Shown here piece by piece: positions 1 through 6,439 of a stretch of 6,807 bases of DNA; within the stretch, counting starts at the first letter, position 1; every line of letters starts with the position of its first letter. Below the pieces are notes generated by a model that was given only the letters and a program-made list of their open reading frames with translations, did no database searches and had not been told where the DNA came from. Both the position numbers and the translations under genes were made by a program. The stretch is from Firmicutes bacterium UBA3910. GTDB taxonomy: Bacteria; Bacillota; Limnochordia; Darwinibacteriales; Darwinibacteriaceae. The stretch lies in assembly GCA_002391465.1 (NCBI GenBank), contig DGFC01000019.1, forward strand, positions 1 through 6,807, read 5' to 3'.

Positions 1-98
1 CGAAGTACAGTGTCGGGATTGTGTCGCAGTTCTACGAACGGCGGTAGATTCTTCAGGAGCGGTGTACGCCGCCCGTACGCACCGTTCTGTGAGAGGAA
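1..98. other. Unassigned left edge, possible gene ends
   Basis: No recognisable gene. Two short open stretches run off the left edge. On the plus strand, the third frame reads KYSVGIVSQFYERR and then stops at 45-47, which could be the tail of a rightward gene. On the minus strand, a frame opening near a GTG at about 115 stays open to base 1 and includes YGRRTPLLKNLPPFVELRHN; it has no ribosome binding site and matches nothing I recognise. The two overlap, so at most one is real. Nothing here can be assigned without the sequence to the left. Confidence 0.2.
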
Positions 99-125
99 AG
101 CCGCTAGGCTGATCACCTAGCGGCT
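99..125. repeat. 10-bp perfect inverted repeat, terminator-like
   Basis: AGCCGCTAGG (99-108) and CCTAGCGGCT (116-125) are perfect inverted arms around a 7-base loop. Read on the minus strand, the stem is followed by TTTCCTCT, a weak pyrimidine tract, so it could end leftward transcription, including read-through from the operon. It overlaps the stop codon of the IstA remnant. On the plus strand the stem is followed by ACCTACTC, which is not terminator-like. Other possibilities are a leftover insertion-sequence end or a plain mRNA hairpin. The palindrome is certain; its role is inferred. Confidence 0.45.
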
Positions 126-393
126 ACCTACTCGATTCCAGTAACGGGAGATGGTGCTCCAGCTTGTACTGCACGCCTTCTCGGCCGTAAAGGCGGGGGT
201 GGTTGGCGATTTGCTTACCCCGATACCATAGTGATACTTCAAACACACCTGCTTTCACAGTAATCTCTTTGCAGACGTACTCAACGGGAACAGAGTTTGT
301 GTCAAAGCGAACGGTGGAGAACGTGTTGCATCGGGCCGTGACCTGGAGTGCGTTGGTTTTCGCGGGCATTGCTGCGCGTTTCATTTCTTCCAC
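124..393 (-). pseudogene. IS21-family transposase (IstA) C-terminal remnant
   Basis: The 89-codon frame matches the C-terminal beta-barrel part of IS21-type IstA (DDE transposase, Mu/IstA family). Hallmarks are STVRFDT followed by SVPVEY (residues 26-39), EITVKAGVFEVSLWYRGKQIA (split here as EITVKAG and SLWYRGKQIA, 43-63), HPRLYGRE (65-72) and HLPLLE (81-86). Full-length IstA is several hundred residues, so the catalytic DDE core and N-terminal helix-turn-helix are gone. In-frame residues also seem to be missing: the family usually reads DTN-x-Y-SVPVEY, whereas here DTN runs straight into SVPVEY. The frame stops right after PLLESSR, where the family normally continues with a further tail. Upstream, a TAG lies six codons before the first GTG. 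No partner istB is visible. An AAAGGAG lies upstream, but a stable functional product is unlikely. It is read as decayed insertion-sequence debris. The family call comes from recalled motifs, not a search. Confidence 0.7.
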
Positions 394-541
394 TGCTCCT
401 TTGACGTTCTAGGGGCGAACTGCTGGATCAGATTGCCACTTATCCTCCCCCATGACCTTAACGATTCGGAGCCGACGGGCACGGGGCACAATTAGCGGAG
501 CCCGTAGCCACGAGCTCTGCTTAACTCACGAACAGGGACCT
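394..541. other. Intergenic region after the deglycase gene
   Basis: This 148-bp stretch separates the deglycase stop from the transposase remnant. It contains an imperfect inverted repeat, AGCGGAGC (494-501) and GCTCTGCT (514-521), 7 of 8 positions pairing around a 12-base loop. Read on the minus strand it lies about 20 bases past the deglycase stop, where an operon terminator would be expected, but no T-run follows (AATTGTG), so an intrinsic terminator is not supported. A short minus-strand frame beginning MGEDKWQSDPAVRP ends at the TAG just before the IstA remnant and may be more of its debris. I see no promoter or RNA gene. Confidence 0.3.
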
Positions 542-1582
542 CTAGTATTTTAGCACGCCCATGTAGCGCTTGTCATCCGGGTTATGGTTCTGGCACATGC
601 CCATGTAGAAAGTGAACCACTGGGTAGCAAAGAAAAGGGTGAACCAGGTAATATACTCCGATGCTTCGGCAGCTAGCTCCTTGGCGTCGAAGACGAAGTA
701 ATCTGCTCCAAGCTGGTCTACAAAGCGAATCGCCCGTTCAGTTACGGTGCGAGCTTTTTCATTGCTGTCCATGATAAAGAGCATGGGCAGCCCTTTCTCC
801 ACAATTTCCAGGGGGCCGTGGAAGAACTCACCGGTGTCCACGAAGTTGGCTCGCACCCAGGCAAACTCCTGGAGGCTGATGACCGCCACTTTGTAAGCCA
901 AGCCGCGGGAAATGCCGCTGCCTAAAACATAGATGTCCTGTTTTCCGCCGAACTTGTCGGCCGCTTGGCGGGCCATGTTTTTGGCCGCCTCTTTAATATT
1001 CCTCAGCAGTTCAGGCAGCTTTTGGTGCTCCGCAAGGACCTGGTCAACTTCCTCGCTGGGTTCTACTGCCTGCAGGAGGTACAGGGCCACGAGGCTACCA
1101 AGCAGATTCTGGGCCACGGAAACGCCGGGGACCTTGTAGATGGCTGGGAAATGGGCTGCTTTGGCCAGCGGGCTAGCTTCACCGCCGGTGATCGACACCA
1201 CGTAGCAGCCCTTTTCCCTGGCGTAGTTGGCGGCCTCCACAACTTCAGCGGTGGTACCCGAGTGGGAGGCCAAGACTACCACTGTGTTCTCGCCCAAGTT
1301 TTGGCGGGCTTTGATGTTAAAGTCGTTGGCGTTAATGAGCTCGCTTTTCAGCTGCTTGGCCTGCCTCTGAACGATGTAGTTGCCCGAGAAAAGGGAACAC
1401 CAGGAACCGCCCACGGCCACGAACAGTACCTGCTCGATCTTGCGCTCTGCCGCCGCAGCGCGCATGGCCTCCCTAATTTTCTCTTGATCTTCCTTCAGAA
1501 GAGTTGCTACGGAATCGGGGATGGGTTCAACCACCACAAAGTTACAGGGAGTTGCATCGAATTGGTCAAAGCGATTGTTCAT
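542..1582 (-). CDS. frlB: Fructosamine/fructoselysine 6-phosphate deglycase
   Basis: Cytoplasmic double-SIS-domain protein that should hydrolyse a 6-phosphofructosyl-amino acid to glucose 6-phosphate and free amino acid. Numbering from the chosen start (346 aa): SIS domain 1 at about 42-172 carries the sugar-phosphate loop SHSGTTAEVV (106-115); SIS domain 2 at about 207-335. The stretch TGEFFHGPLEIVE and the C-terminal HNPDDKRYMG closely resemble FrlB of enteric bacteria. Glu239 (in SLQEFAW) and His255 (in GEFFHGPLE) are 16 residues apart, the same spacing as the catalytic Glu/His pair of FraB and the matching pair in GlmS. No glutaminase domain is present, so it is not GlmS. Length fits the family (about 330-340 aa). 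A frame opens eight codons earlier at an ATG (1606), but AAAGGA lies 8 bases before the ATG at 1582, which I prefer. Last gene of the operon, about 30 bp after the second permease. The amino acid specificity (lysine, asparagine, alpha-glycated residues) cannot be told from sequence. Confidence 0.88.
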   Translation of the reverse strand: MNNRFDQFDATPCNFVVVEPIPDSVATLLKEDQEKIREAMRAAAAERKIEQVLFVAVGGSWCSLFSGNYIVQRQAKQLKSELINANDFNIKARQNLGENTVVVLASHSGTTAEVVEAANYAREKGCYVVSITGGEASPLAKAAHFPAIYKVPGVSVAQNLLGSLVALYLLQAVEPSEEVDQVLAEHQKLPELLRNIKEAAKNMARQAADKFGGKQDIYVLGSGISRGLAYKVAVISLQEFAWVRANFVDTGEFFHGPLEIVEKGLPMLFIMDSNEKARTVTERAIRFVDQLGADYFVFDAKELAAEASEYITWFTLFFATQWFTFYMGMCQNHNPDDKRYMGVLKY

Positions 1583-1613
1583 TGTCTTCTTCCTTTCTAG
1601 TAACATTTTCGGC

Positions 1614-2435
1614 TTATCCTTTCACCGCTCCCAACGTTATACCACGAATGAACTGCTTGCGCATTAGCAAGAAGATCGTCACGATGGGGAGCGATGCGAT
1701 TACCAAGCTGGCCAAGAGCCCGGTCCAGTTGGTGGCAAGTTTGCTCTGGAAGGTCATCAATCCCACGGGAATTGTCTTTAGGACATCCGACTCCAGGAAC
1801 ACCAACGCGAAGAGGAACTCATTCCATACCCACAACGACTGAAAGATGGTGGTTCCAGCTATGATCGGCCTGCTCAACGGAAGCATCACTTTGAGGAAAA
1901 CCTGGAAGCTGTTGCAGCCGTCAATGTAGGCCGACTCCTCAATGTCGTGGGGAATGCTCACGAAGTACGACACCAGCAAAAAGATGGTAAAGGGCAGCCG
2001 GAAAGCTGTATAGATGATGACCAAGCCAAGGTGCGAATCGTACAAGCCGAGGTTTTGGATGAACCCGAAAAGGGGAATCAAGCTTACCTCCGGCGAAAGC
2101 ATCAATCCGCCCAAGACCAATAAGAACAGCACCGATTTACCCTTGAACTCGAAGCGACTGAACCCATAGGCGCCCAACGCACCAACACTGATCACCACAA
2201 GCAATGTACCCAGTGTGACTAAGAAGCTATTGATGATGTAGTTCTTCACACCGTAGTTCCAGGCCATCTGGTAGTTTCTCCAATTGCGCACCTTGGGAAA
2301 GCTCCATGAGTCGTTGAACAGCTGGGAGTTTGTCTTCAGGCTGTTGATGACCGTCCAGTACATTGGGTAGAGCATAATCACAACCAAGGCGATCAGTACC
2401 AAGGAAACCAAAAAGCGGGATAGCTTTCTCCTCAC
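1614..2435 (-). CDS. frlM: ABC sugar-type permease, MalG-like (FrlM)
   Basis: Integral membrane subunit of a carbohydrate-uptake (CUT1) ABC importer, MalG type. Numbering from the GTG at 2444: membrane segments at about 11-30, 73-95, 104-125, 139-163, 192-214 and 242-262. The cytoplasmic EAA loop that docks the ATPase is EESAYIDG...LKVMLP (169-189), and the C terminus FIRGITLGAVKG (265-276) is typical of MalG-type subunits. The longest frame starts at GTG 2444, but that GTG lies inside the ribosome binding site AGGGGGTGA (2441-2449). The GTG at 2435 sits 8 bases after the GGGGG core, so the protein probably begins MRRKLSRFLV (273 aa). It follows the other permease by about 20 bp and precedes the deglycase by about 30 bp. 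The fructosamine substrate is inferred from the flanking kinase and deglycase; the permease alone says only CUT1 family. Confidence 0.85.
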   Translation of the reverse strand: MRRKLSRFLVSLVLIALVVIMLYPMYWTVINSLKTNSQLFNDSWSFPKVRNWRNYQMAWNYGVKNYIINSFLVTLGTLLVVISVGALGAYGFSRFEFKGKSVLFLLVLGGLMLSPEVSLIPLFGFIQNLGLYDSHLGLVIIYTAFRLPFTIFLLVSYFVSIPHDIEESAYIDGCNSFQVFLKVMLPLSRPIIAGTTIFQSLWVWNEFLFALVFLESDVLKTIPVGLMTFQSKLATNWTGLLASLVIASLPIVTIFLLMRKQFIRGITLGAVKG

Positions 2436-2455
2436 GGTTGTCACCCCCTATGGGC

Positions 2456-3343
2456 TCACAAAGTCTCAGACCGGCTGGTCTTCAACTGGAAGATGGTAAT
2501 GGCTAAAGTGATGGCGAAGATCACTGTGGAAATGGCGCTGGCCAGACCCATGCGGTCATACCAGAACGCCTCCTGGTACAAGAGTGACCCCAAGACTTGT
2601 GTGGAATTATTGGGTCCACCTTGAGTCATGACTTCTACGATGTTAAACACTCTGAAGGCACCGTTGATGGTAAAGATGCTCACCACCAGCAGCATTTCTT
2701 TAACGCCTGGTAGAGTGATGTGGAGGAACTTGGCTAACGGGCCTGCACCATCGACTTCCGCCGCTTCATAGCGCTCCTGCGGGATGTTCTGGATGGCGAT
2801 TAAGAAAAACACCATGCAGTAGCCCGTGTACTGCCATTGTGAAACGGCGATGATGGAATACATGGCCATCTTTGAATTGGCCAGCCAAGGTTGTGCCCAG
2901 CTGGCCAAGCCAATGAGGCGCAAAAACTGATTCAGCAGTCCAAAGCCCGGGTTGTAGATGAAGCCCCACAGGAAGCCCACGATGGTCACTGACAGAACTG
3001 AGGGCAGGAAGTATACCGTGGTCAAGAAGGGTTGGAACTTCCGGAAGAACTTTTCTTCCAACACAGCCGCAAGCACCAATGCCAAGCCAACCTGGAATAC
3101 CAGGGAGATCACGGCGTACCACATGTTGTTCTTGAACGCTGTCCAAAAAACATCGTATTCGAACAGATAGCGGTAGTTCTCCAACCCGACGAAAACCTTA
3201 TCGCGACTGATGCCGCTCCACTCGAAGGTGCTTAGTATGACGTTCTGTACCAGAGGGTTGTACACGAAAACCACGATGAGTAGAACAGCGGGCGCAATAT
3301 AGACGTATGGTGCGATCTTGCTTTTGTAGTGAATAGTAACCAC
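2456..3343 (-). CDS. frlN: ABC sugar-type permease, MalF-like (FrlN)
   Basis: First membrane subunit of the CUT1 importer, MalF/UgpA type, about 295 aa. Membrane segments at about 11-30, 75-95, 107-129, 158-184, 217-236 and 263-286. The EAA loop is YEAAEVDGAG...HITLP (192-211), followed by the typical IVEVMTQGGPNNST (235-248). It pairs with the downstream permease to form the channel and with the upstream binding protein for substrate capture. The start is uncertain. The only conventional start near the N terminus is GTG 3343, but it lies inside the ribosome binding site AAGGGGTG (3341-3348). The codon 8 bases after the GGGG core is ATT (3332-3334), so translation may begin at AUU, giving a protein three residues shorter. 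The next internal Met is inside the second membrane segment and is not credible. A strong hairpin lies just upstream. Stop is TGA at 2456-2458. Confidence 0.85.
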   Translation of the reverse strand: MVTIHYKSKIAPYVYIAPAVLLIVVFVYNPLVQNVILSTFEWSGISRDKVFVGLENYRYLFEYDVFWTAFKNNMWYAVISLVFQVGLALVLAAVLEEKFFRKFQPFLTTVYFLPSVLSVTIVGFLWGFIYNPGFGLLNQFLRLIGLASWAQPWLANSKMAMYSIIAVSQWQYTGYCMVFFLIAIQNIPQERYEAAEVDGAGPLAKFLHITLPGVKEMLLVVSIFTINGAFRVFNIVEVMTQGGPNNSTQVLGSLLYQEAFWYDRMGLASAISTVIFAITLAITIFQLKTSRSETL

Positions 3344-3362
3344 CCCTTCAACTCGGCTGAGT

Positions 3363-3387
3363 GACAGGGGGAGACACTCCCCCTGTC
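3363..3387 (-). promoter_or_regulatory. Intercistronic hairpin between frlO and frlN
   Basis: GACAGGGGGAG (3363-3373) and CTCCCCCTGTC (3377-3387) form a perfect 11-bp stem with a 3-base loop. On the transcribed strand it sits 11 bases after the binding-protein stop and about 20 bases before the permease start. No T-run follows (ACTCAGCCGAG), so it is not an intrinsic terminator. Such hairpins after binding-protein genes in ABC operons (malE-malF in enterics is the known example) protect the upstream mRNA from 3' exonucleases and raise binding-protein levels over permeases. The stem is certain; the role is inferred. Confidence 0.7.
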
Positions 3388-3398
3388 GTCCCAGTCAG

Positions 3399-4700
3399 CT
3401 AGTTACTACCAAGTGTTTCCCGCACAATTCTGCCAGCTTCCTGGACTTCTTTCAGGACCTGCTCAGGTGTCTTGGTGCCCTCAAGTAGTGCCTGGGAACC
3501 GTCCAGATAGACCCTGGCGATATCCGCATGCAGTTCGGTGTCCAGCCAGTTGTTCATCCCTTCCAGCTCACCGATTACCTCCATTGCTTCGACGAGGCCT
3601 TTGAAAGCTGTTTCTTCAGTTACGGAGCCGATGACAGGGCTTACCACTTGAATCCTACGAACCCACTCTTGAGCGTTCTCCACGGAGGTCAAGAAGCGGA
3701 GGAAATCAACGCACTCTTCGGGATACTTCGTATCCGCATTGATGAGGAAACCGTCGGGTGCCCCAGTAATGAACCGCTGATTGCCCTCGCCGTGTTCGAT
3801 GGCCGGGAACGGGAAGAAGCCCCATTTGTCTTTGAACGCATCTGGCGCCTCGCCAGCGGGTGACAGGTGGGTGAATTCTACGATTTCGGCGTAGAACATG
3901 GCCGCCTGCTCTTCCCACCACATGGAGCGAGCATCGGCGTGTAGGTAGGCGTTGGGGAAGGCGTTGAAGTAGCCTTTTTCATTGAGCAGAGTAAACATCT
4001 TCAGGGCTTCGAGATAGCCGGGATGCTCGAAGTATCCACCGCTGAGCAGATAGTCGGCGGCCAATGTCTCGGGGTCAACCAATTTCTGGTTGAACGTCGT
4101 CAGGTAGTGGATGGCTGCCCAGGGGAAACGGTTACCAAAGGCGATGGGTGTGATACCGTTGGATTTCAGTACCTCGCACACTTCCAGGAACTCGTCCCAA
4201 GTTTCTGGTACAGACAAGCCGTACTTGTCAAACATCTCTTTGTTGTACAGCATGAACTTCGCGCTTAAGCGAATGGGGATGGCATACAAACGTCCATCAA
4301 CCTTGTACGAGCTGACAATGGACTCAGGGAAGAGTTCTTCCCACTCAGTGCCGTAGAAGTAATCGGTCAGATCCAGGGCCCGGCCAGCACGGACGAAGTT
4401 GGCTGTGTAATCGCCAGGCCAGGCAAAGTAAATGTCCGGGGGAGTGGAGCTGCTCATGACGACCCTGATCTGTGTCTTATAGGGCTGGTCTGCAGCGGAG
4501 TTTACAACAATGTCGATGTGCGGATTCAGCTCTTCGTACTTGGCTACCATGTCATTGAAGTAGGTGTTGTACGGTTCTTCGGGCCATTTGTGGAAGAATC
4601 GCAGCGTGACCTTTTCCTGAGCGAACGCACCCAAGGGCAGAACCATGAACAGCGCTAAAGCTAGCACAATGCCCCCCGCGAAACGACTTCTCCGTTTCAT
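3399..4700 (-). CDS. frlO: ABC solute-binding protein, family 1 (FrlO)
   Basis: Extracytoplasmic binding protein of the CUT1 importer (433 aa, usual length for SBP family 1). A signal peptide is clear: basic KRRSR (2-6), hydrophobic core 8-24 and an AFA cleavage site with mature protein from Gln28. There is no lipobox cysteine, so it should be released or periplasmic rather than a lipoprotein. Family features include YEELNPHIDI (55-64), STPPDIYFAWPGD (85-97), GRALDLTDYF (106-115), GRLYAIPIR (136-144), YNKEMFDKYGLSVPETWDEF (152-171) and NGITPIAFGN (181-190), plus the C-lobe pattern APDGFLINA. The start is firm: AGGAGG (4708-4713) lies 7 bases before the ATG. The gene is 88 bp after the kinase and is followed by a strong hairpin. 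The fructosamine ligand is inferred from kinase and deglycase neighbours; the family binds many sugars. Confidence 0.85.
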   Translation of the reverse strand: MKRRSRFAGGIVLALALFMVLPLGAFAQEKVTLRFFHKWPEEPYNTYFNDMVAKYEELNPHIDIVVNSAADQPYKTQIRVVMSSSTPPDIYFAWPGDYTANFVRAGRALDLTDYFYGTEWEELFPESIVSSYKVDGRLYAIPIRLSAKFMLYNKEMFDKYGLSVPETWDEFLEVCEVLKSNGITPIAFGNRFPWAAIHYLTTFNQKLVDPETLAADYLLSGGYFEHPGYLEALKMFTLLNEKGYFNAFPNAYLHADARSMWWEEQAAMFYAEIVEFTHLSPAGEAPDAFKDKWGFFPFPAIEHGEGNQRFITGAPDGFLINADTKYPEECVDFLRFLTSVENAQEWVRRIQVVSPVIGSVTEETAFKGLVEAMEVIGELEGMNNWLDTELHADIARVYLDGSQALLEGTKTPEQVLKEVQEAGRIVRETLGSN

Positions 4701-4788
4701 GAAATAACCTCCTCGTTTTCTCGCTTTTGTTCGTTCTTCTGTTACTACCTCGTGCAGCTGTGCTCTTCTCCCCTAATGGTTCAAAGTA

Positions 4789-5610
4789 CTAACCTCTATC
4801 CACCTCCTCCATAGCAATTCCGTAACCAAAAGCTCCGTGCACCAGGCAGTTCTGGGCGGAAGCCCTGGCGGCGCGCTGTAAGCATTCTGGAATGGACATT
4901 CCCTGGGCATAGCAGACCAAGAACATAGCAATGAAACTGTCGCCAGCTCCCATCGTATCCACAGCTTCACAGAGGAAGGCCGACTGTCTGAAGAATCTAC
5001 CATCATGCAGGGCGACGGAGCCCTGCTCTCCCATTGTCACAATCACCACTTCTGGACCCAGCTCGGCCACAGATCTCATAAAGCCTTCTAGGTCGTCCCC
5101 TGAGATGCCATCATGGGAGAAAAGAGCCACATCAAGGTACCTGGCAGTCTGTTCTATATACGCTTGTTCCACACGGTTGGAGTAATCAAAGCTGAGCAGT
5201 CCGGGCGCTTCCGCTAAGCGCGGCAAGTACGGTTCGATCTGGCTGAAGACACTGGTATGGATCACATCAAACTGGTTTATGTATGTGAAGTCTTCCTCGG
5301 ACAGGGCGAATTGGCGGTAAACTCCGCGATCACTGCCCATAAAGACCCGATCGCCTTGTTCCAACTTAACCCAGGCATGCCAAGTGGGACCTTGGAGGCG
5401 AATCACCCGAGATACATCAACCATTTCTCGGCGGAGCGTATCAAGGATGTGATCTCCAGCCCGGTCTGTCCCCACATACCCAAGGTAAGCAGCCTCTAAG
5501 CCAAAGCGTCGGGCAAAAACGGCCACATTTAGAGCGTTACCACCGGGGTACATAGTGTTAGTGTGAATGTAGCAATCTACAACGCTGTCTCCCAAACCTA
5601 GCAACTTCAC
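4789..5610 (-). CDS. frlD: Fructoselysine/fructosamine 6-kinase (PfkB family)
   Basis: ATP-dependent kinase of the ribokinase/PfkB family that should phosphorylate C6 of the fructose moiety of an Amadori product before the deglycase acts. Numbering from the outer GTG at 5619: sugar-binding PGGNALNVAVFARRFG (25-40), LSEEDFTYINQFDVIH (106-121), FDYSN (144-148), and the PfkB signature DTMGAGDSFIA (221-231) with catalytic-base Asp227 in GAGD. The pattern GGNA-NVAV, FALSEED, IDTMGAGDSFIA and a length near 270 aa strongly resemble E. coli FrlD. The longest frame starts at GTG 5619, but that codon is part of the ribosome binding site AGGGGAGTG. The GTG at 5610 is 8 bases after GGGGAG and gives M-K-L-L-G-L-G-D, aligning with the FrlD N terminus (MKTLATIGD), so I start there (273 aa). 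An operator-like palindrome abuts the ribosome binding site. Another PfkB sugar kinase is possible but less likely beside frlB. Confidence 0.87.
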   Translation of the reverse strand: MKLLGLGDSVVDCYIHTNTMYPGGNALNVAVFARRFGLEAAYLGYVGTDRAGDHILDTLRREMVDVSRVIRLQGPTWHAWVKLEQGDRVFMGSDRGVYRQFALSEEDFTYINQFDVIHTSVFSQIEPYLPRLAEAPGLLSFDYSNRVEQAYIEQTARYLDVALFSHDGISGDDLEGFMRSVAELGPEVVIVTMGEQGSVALHDGRFFRQSAFLCEAVDTMGAGDSFIAMFLVCYAQGMSIPECLQRAARASAQNCLVHGAFGYGIAMEEVDRG

Positions 5611-5624
5611 TTTGCTCACTCCCC

Positions 5625-5644
5625 TGGGATAGTGGGCTATCCCA
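5625..5644. promoter_or_regulatory. Operator-like palindrome O2 upstream of frlD
   Basis: TGGGATAG and CTATCCCA are perfect 8-bp inverted arms around a 4-base centre. The same core, with 16 of 20 positions identical, occurs in the frlR leader at 6445-6464. GntR-family dimers bind dyads of about this size, so this is a probable FrlR site. It directly abuts the frlD ribosome binding site, so bound protein would block transcript elongation or a local promoter. No convincing promoter is seen here: TTGACT at 5649-5654 with 17 bp to TATCCC is a poor -10. Function is inferred from sequence repetition and location. Confidence 0.65.
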
Positions 5645-5686
5645 CCATAGTCAAAAAAATAAAGAGGCTACTTAGATAGAGCTCGA

Positions 5687-6424
5687 CTATTGCTCTTTGT
5701 GTGACTCGAAGCGGAACTCAAAGACATCAACCCGGTAATACATGTGGACGTACTCCACCGGAACACCATCTTCCGTAAAAACTGTGGCCTTCTTAAACAT
5801 CAAGGGGCTGCTCAGAGGCACGCCTAAGTGGTTTGCATGTTCTTCCGTGGCCACGGCAATGTTAAGCGTGCCTTGGCCGCGGCAAGCCACAATTCCGTAT
5901 TCATGCCGCAAGATGCTATACAGAGATTCTGTAAACTGGTGTTTTTCCAGTCCCGTCCAGCGCTTTAGGGGTAGCCAGGTGGCTTCAAGAATAACCGGCA
6001 AAGTCTCTAGATAACGGACTCTCTTTATGTAAAGGACCGGATCACCAGGAGCAATAGCTAGTTTCTCTGCAACGTGTCCACCGCTGTTTTCGACCCTTGC
6101 TTCCAAAACAACCGTCTTGGGTGTCACTCCTAAGCGCCGGGCATAGTCCGAAAACCCGTTAAACCCTTGAAGGTCGATGGCGTATTTTTCGGGGGCGACA
6201 AAAATCCCTTCCCCTTCCCTCTTTACGCAGTAACCTTCAGCCACTAAAGCACGGATGGCCCTCCGTATGGTAACACGGGTGACGCGCAGCTCTTCCGACA
6301 GCTCCCTCTCAGAAGGCAGGCGATCGTTTGGTGCGTATTCACCATCAAGGATTTTCTGTTTTAGCTGTTTCTGGATTTGGTAATAAAGTGGAGTAGGACT
6401 GTTCTTAGTGACATAAATAGACAT
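5687..6424 (-). CDS. frlR: GntR/HutC-family repressor of the frl operon
   Basis: Transcription factor of 245 aa with an N-terminal winged helix-turn-helix (about 10-78) and a C-terminal UTRA ligand-binding domain (about 85-240). Seen in the DNA-binding part: PLYYQIQKQLKQKILDGEY (12-30), LPSERELSEELRVTR (36-50) and TIRRAIRALVAEGY (52-65). UTRA signs include GDPVLYIKRVRYL (127-139) and the terminal VPVEYVHMYYRVDVFEF (221-237). The longest frame opens 22 codons earlier at a GTG (6490), but that extension spans the promoter -10 and the palindromic leader. GAGGA lies 7 bases before the ATG at 6424, and this start leaves the usual short lead before the helix-turn-helix. It is the first gene of the operon and codirectional with it, about 75 bp before frlD. 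By analogy with FrlR/FraR it should repress until a fructosamine or its 6-phosphate binds UTRA. Family is certain; the frl role rests on context and the paired palindromes. Confidence 0.85.
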   Translation of the reverse strand: MSIYVTKNSPTPLYYQIQKQLKQKILDGEYAPNDRLPSERELSEELRVTRVTIRRAIRALVAEGYCVKREGEGIFVAPEKYAIDLQGFNGFSDYARRLGVTPKTVVLEARVENSGGHVAEKLAIAPGDPVLYIKRVRYLETLPVILEATWLPLKRWTGLEKHQFTESLYSILRHEYGIVACRGQGTLNIAVATEEHANHLGVPLSSPLMFKKATVFTEDGVPVEYVHMYYRVDVFEFRFESHKEQ

Positions 6425-6431
6425 GACGCGA

Positions 6432-6436
6432 TCCTC
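6432..6436 (-). promoter_or_regulatory. Ribosome binding site deciding the frlR start
   Basis: GAGGA on the minus strand lies 7 bases before the ATG at 6424 and immediately after the leader palindrome. It supports the internal Met start over the GTG at 6490. A bound repressor or folded leader hairpin would end only 3 bases from this site. Confidence 0.6.
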
Positions 6437-6439
6437 AGG

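Noticed and set aside
558..610. Direct repeat GCCCATGTAG near the 3' end of frlB
   Set aside because: Both copies fall in coding sequence at Tyr-Met-Gly motifs of the protein, so they are chance codon repetition.
965..1600. 211-codon open frame on the plus strand opposite the deglycase gene
   Set aside because: It is antisense to a clearly coding frlB frame, has no recognisable motif and no ribosome binding site of note. It is a codon-bias shadow.
5626..5654. TTGACT with 17-bp spacing to TATCCC before frlD as a separate promoter
   Set aside because: The -10 matches only TAT of the consensus and the start would fall on the frlD ribosome binding site, leaving almost no leader. Transcription from the frlR promoter is more plausible.
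5660..5687. T-rich stretch after the frlR stop as a terminator between frlR and frlD
   Set aside because: Only a 3-bp stem could form before the T-run, so there is no support for transcription ending between regulator and kinase.
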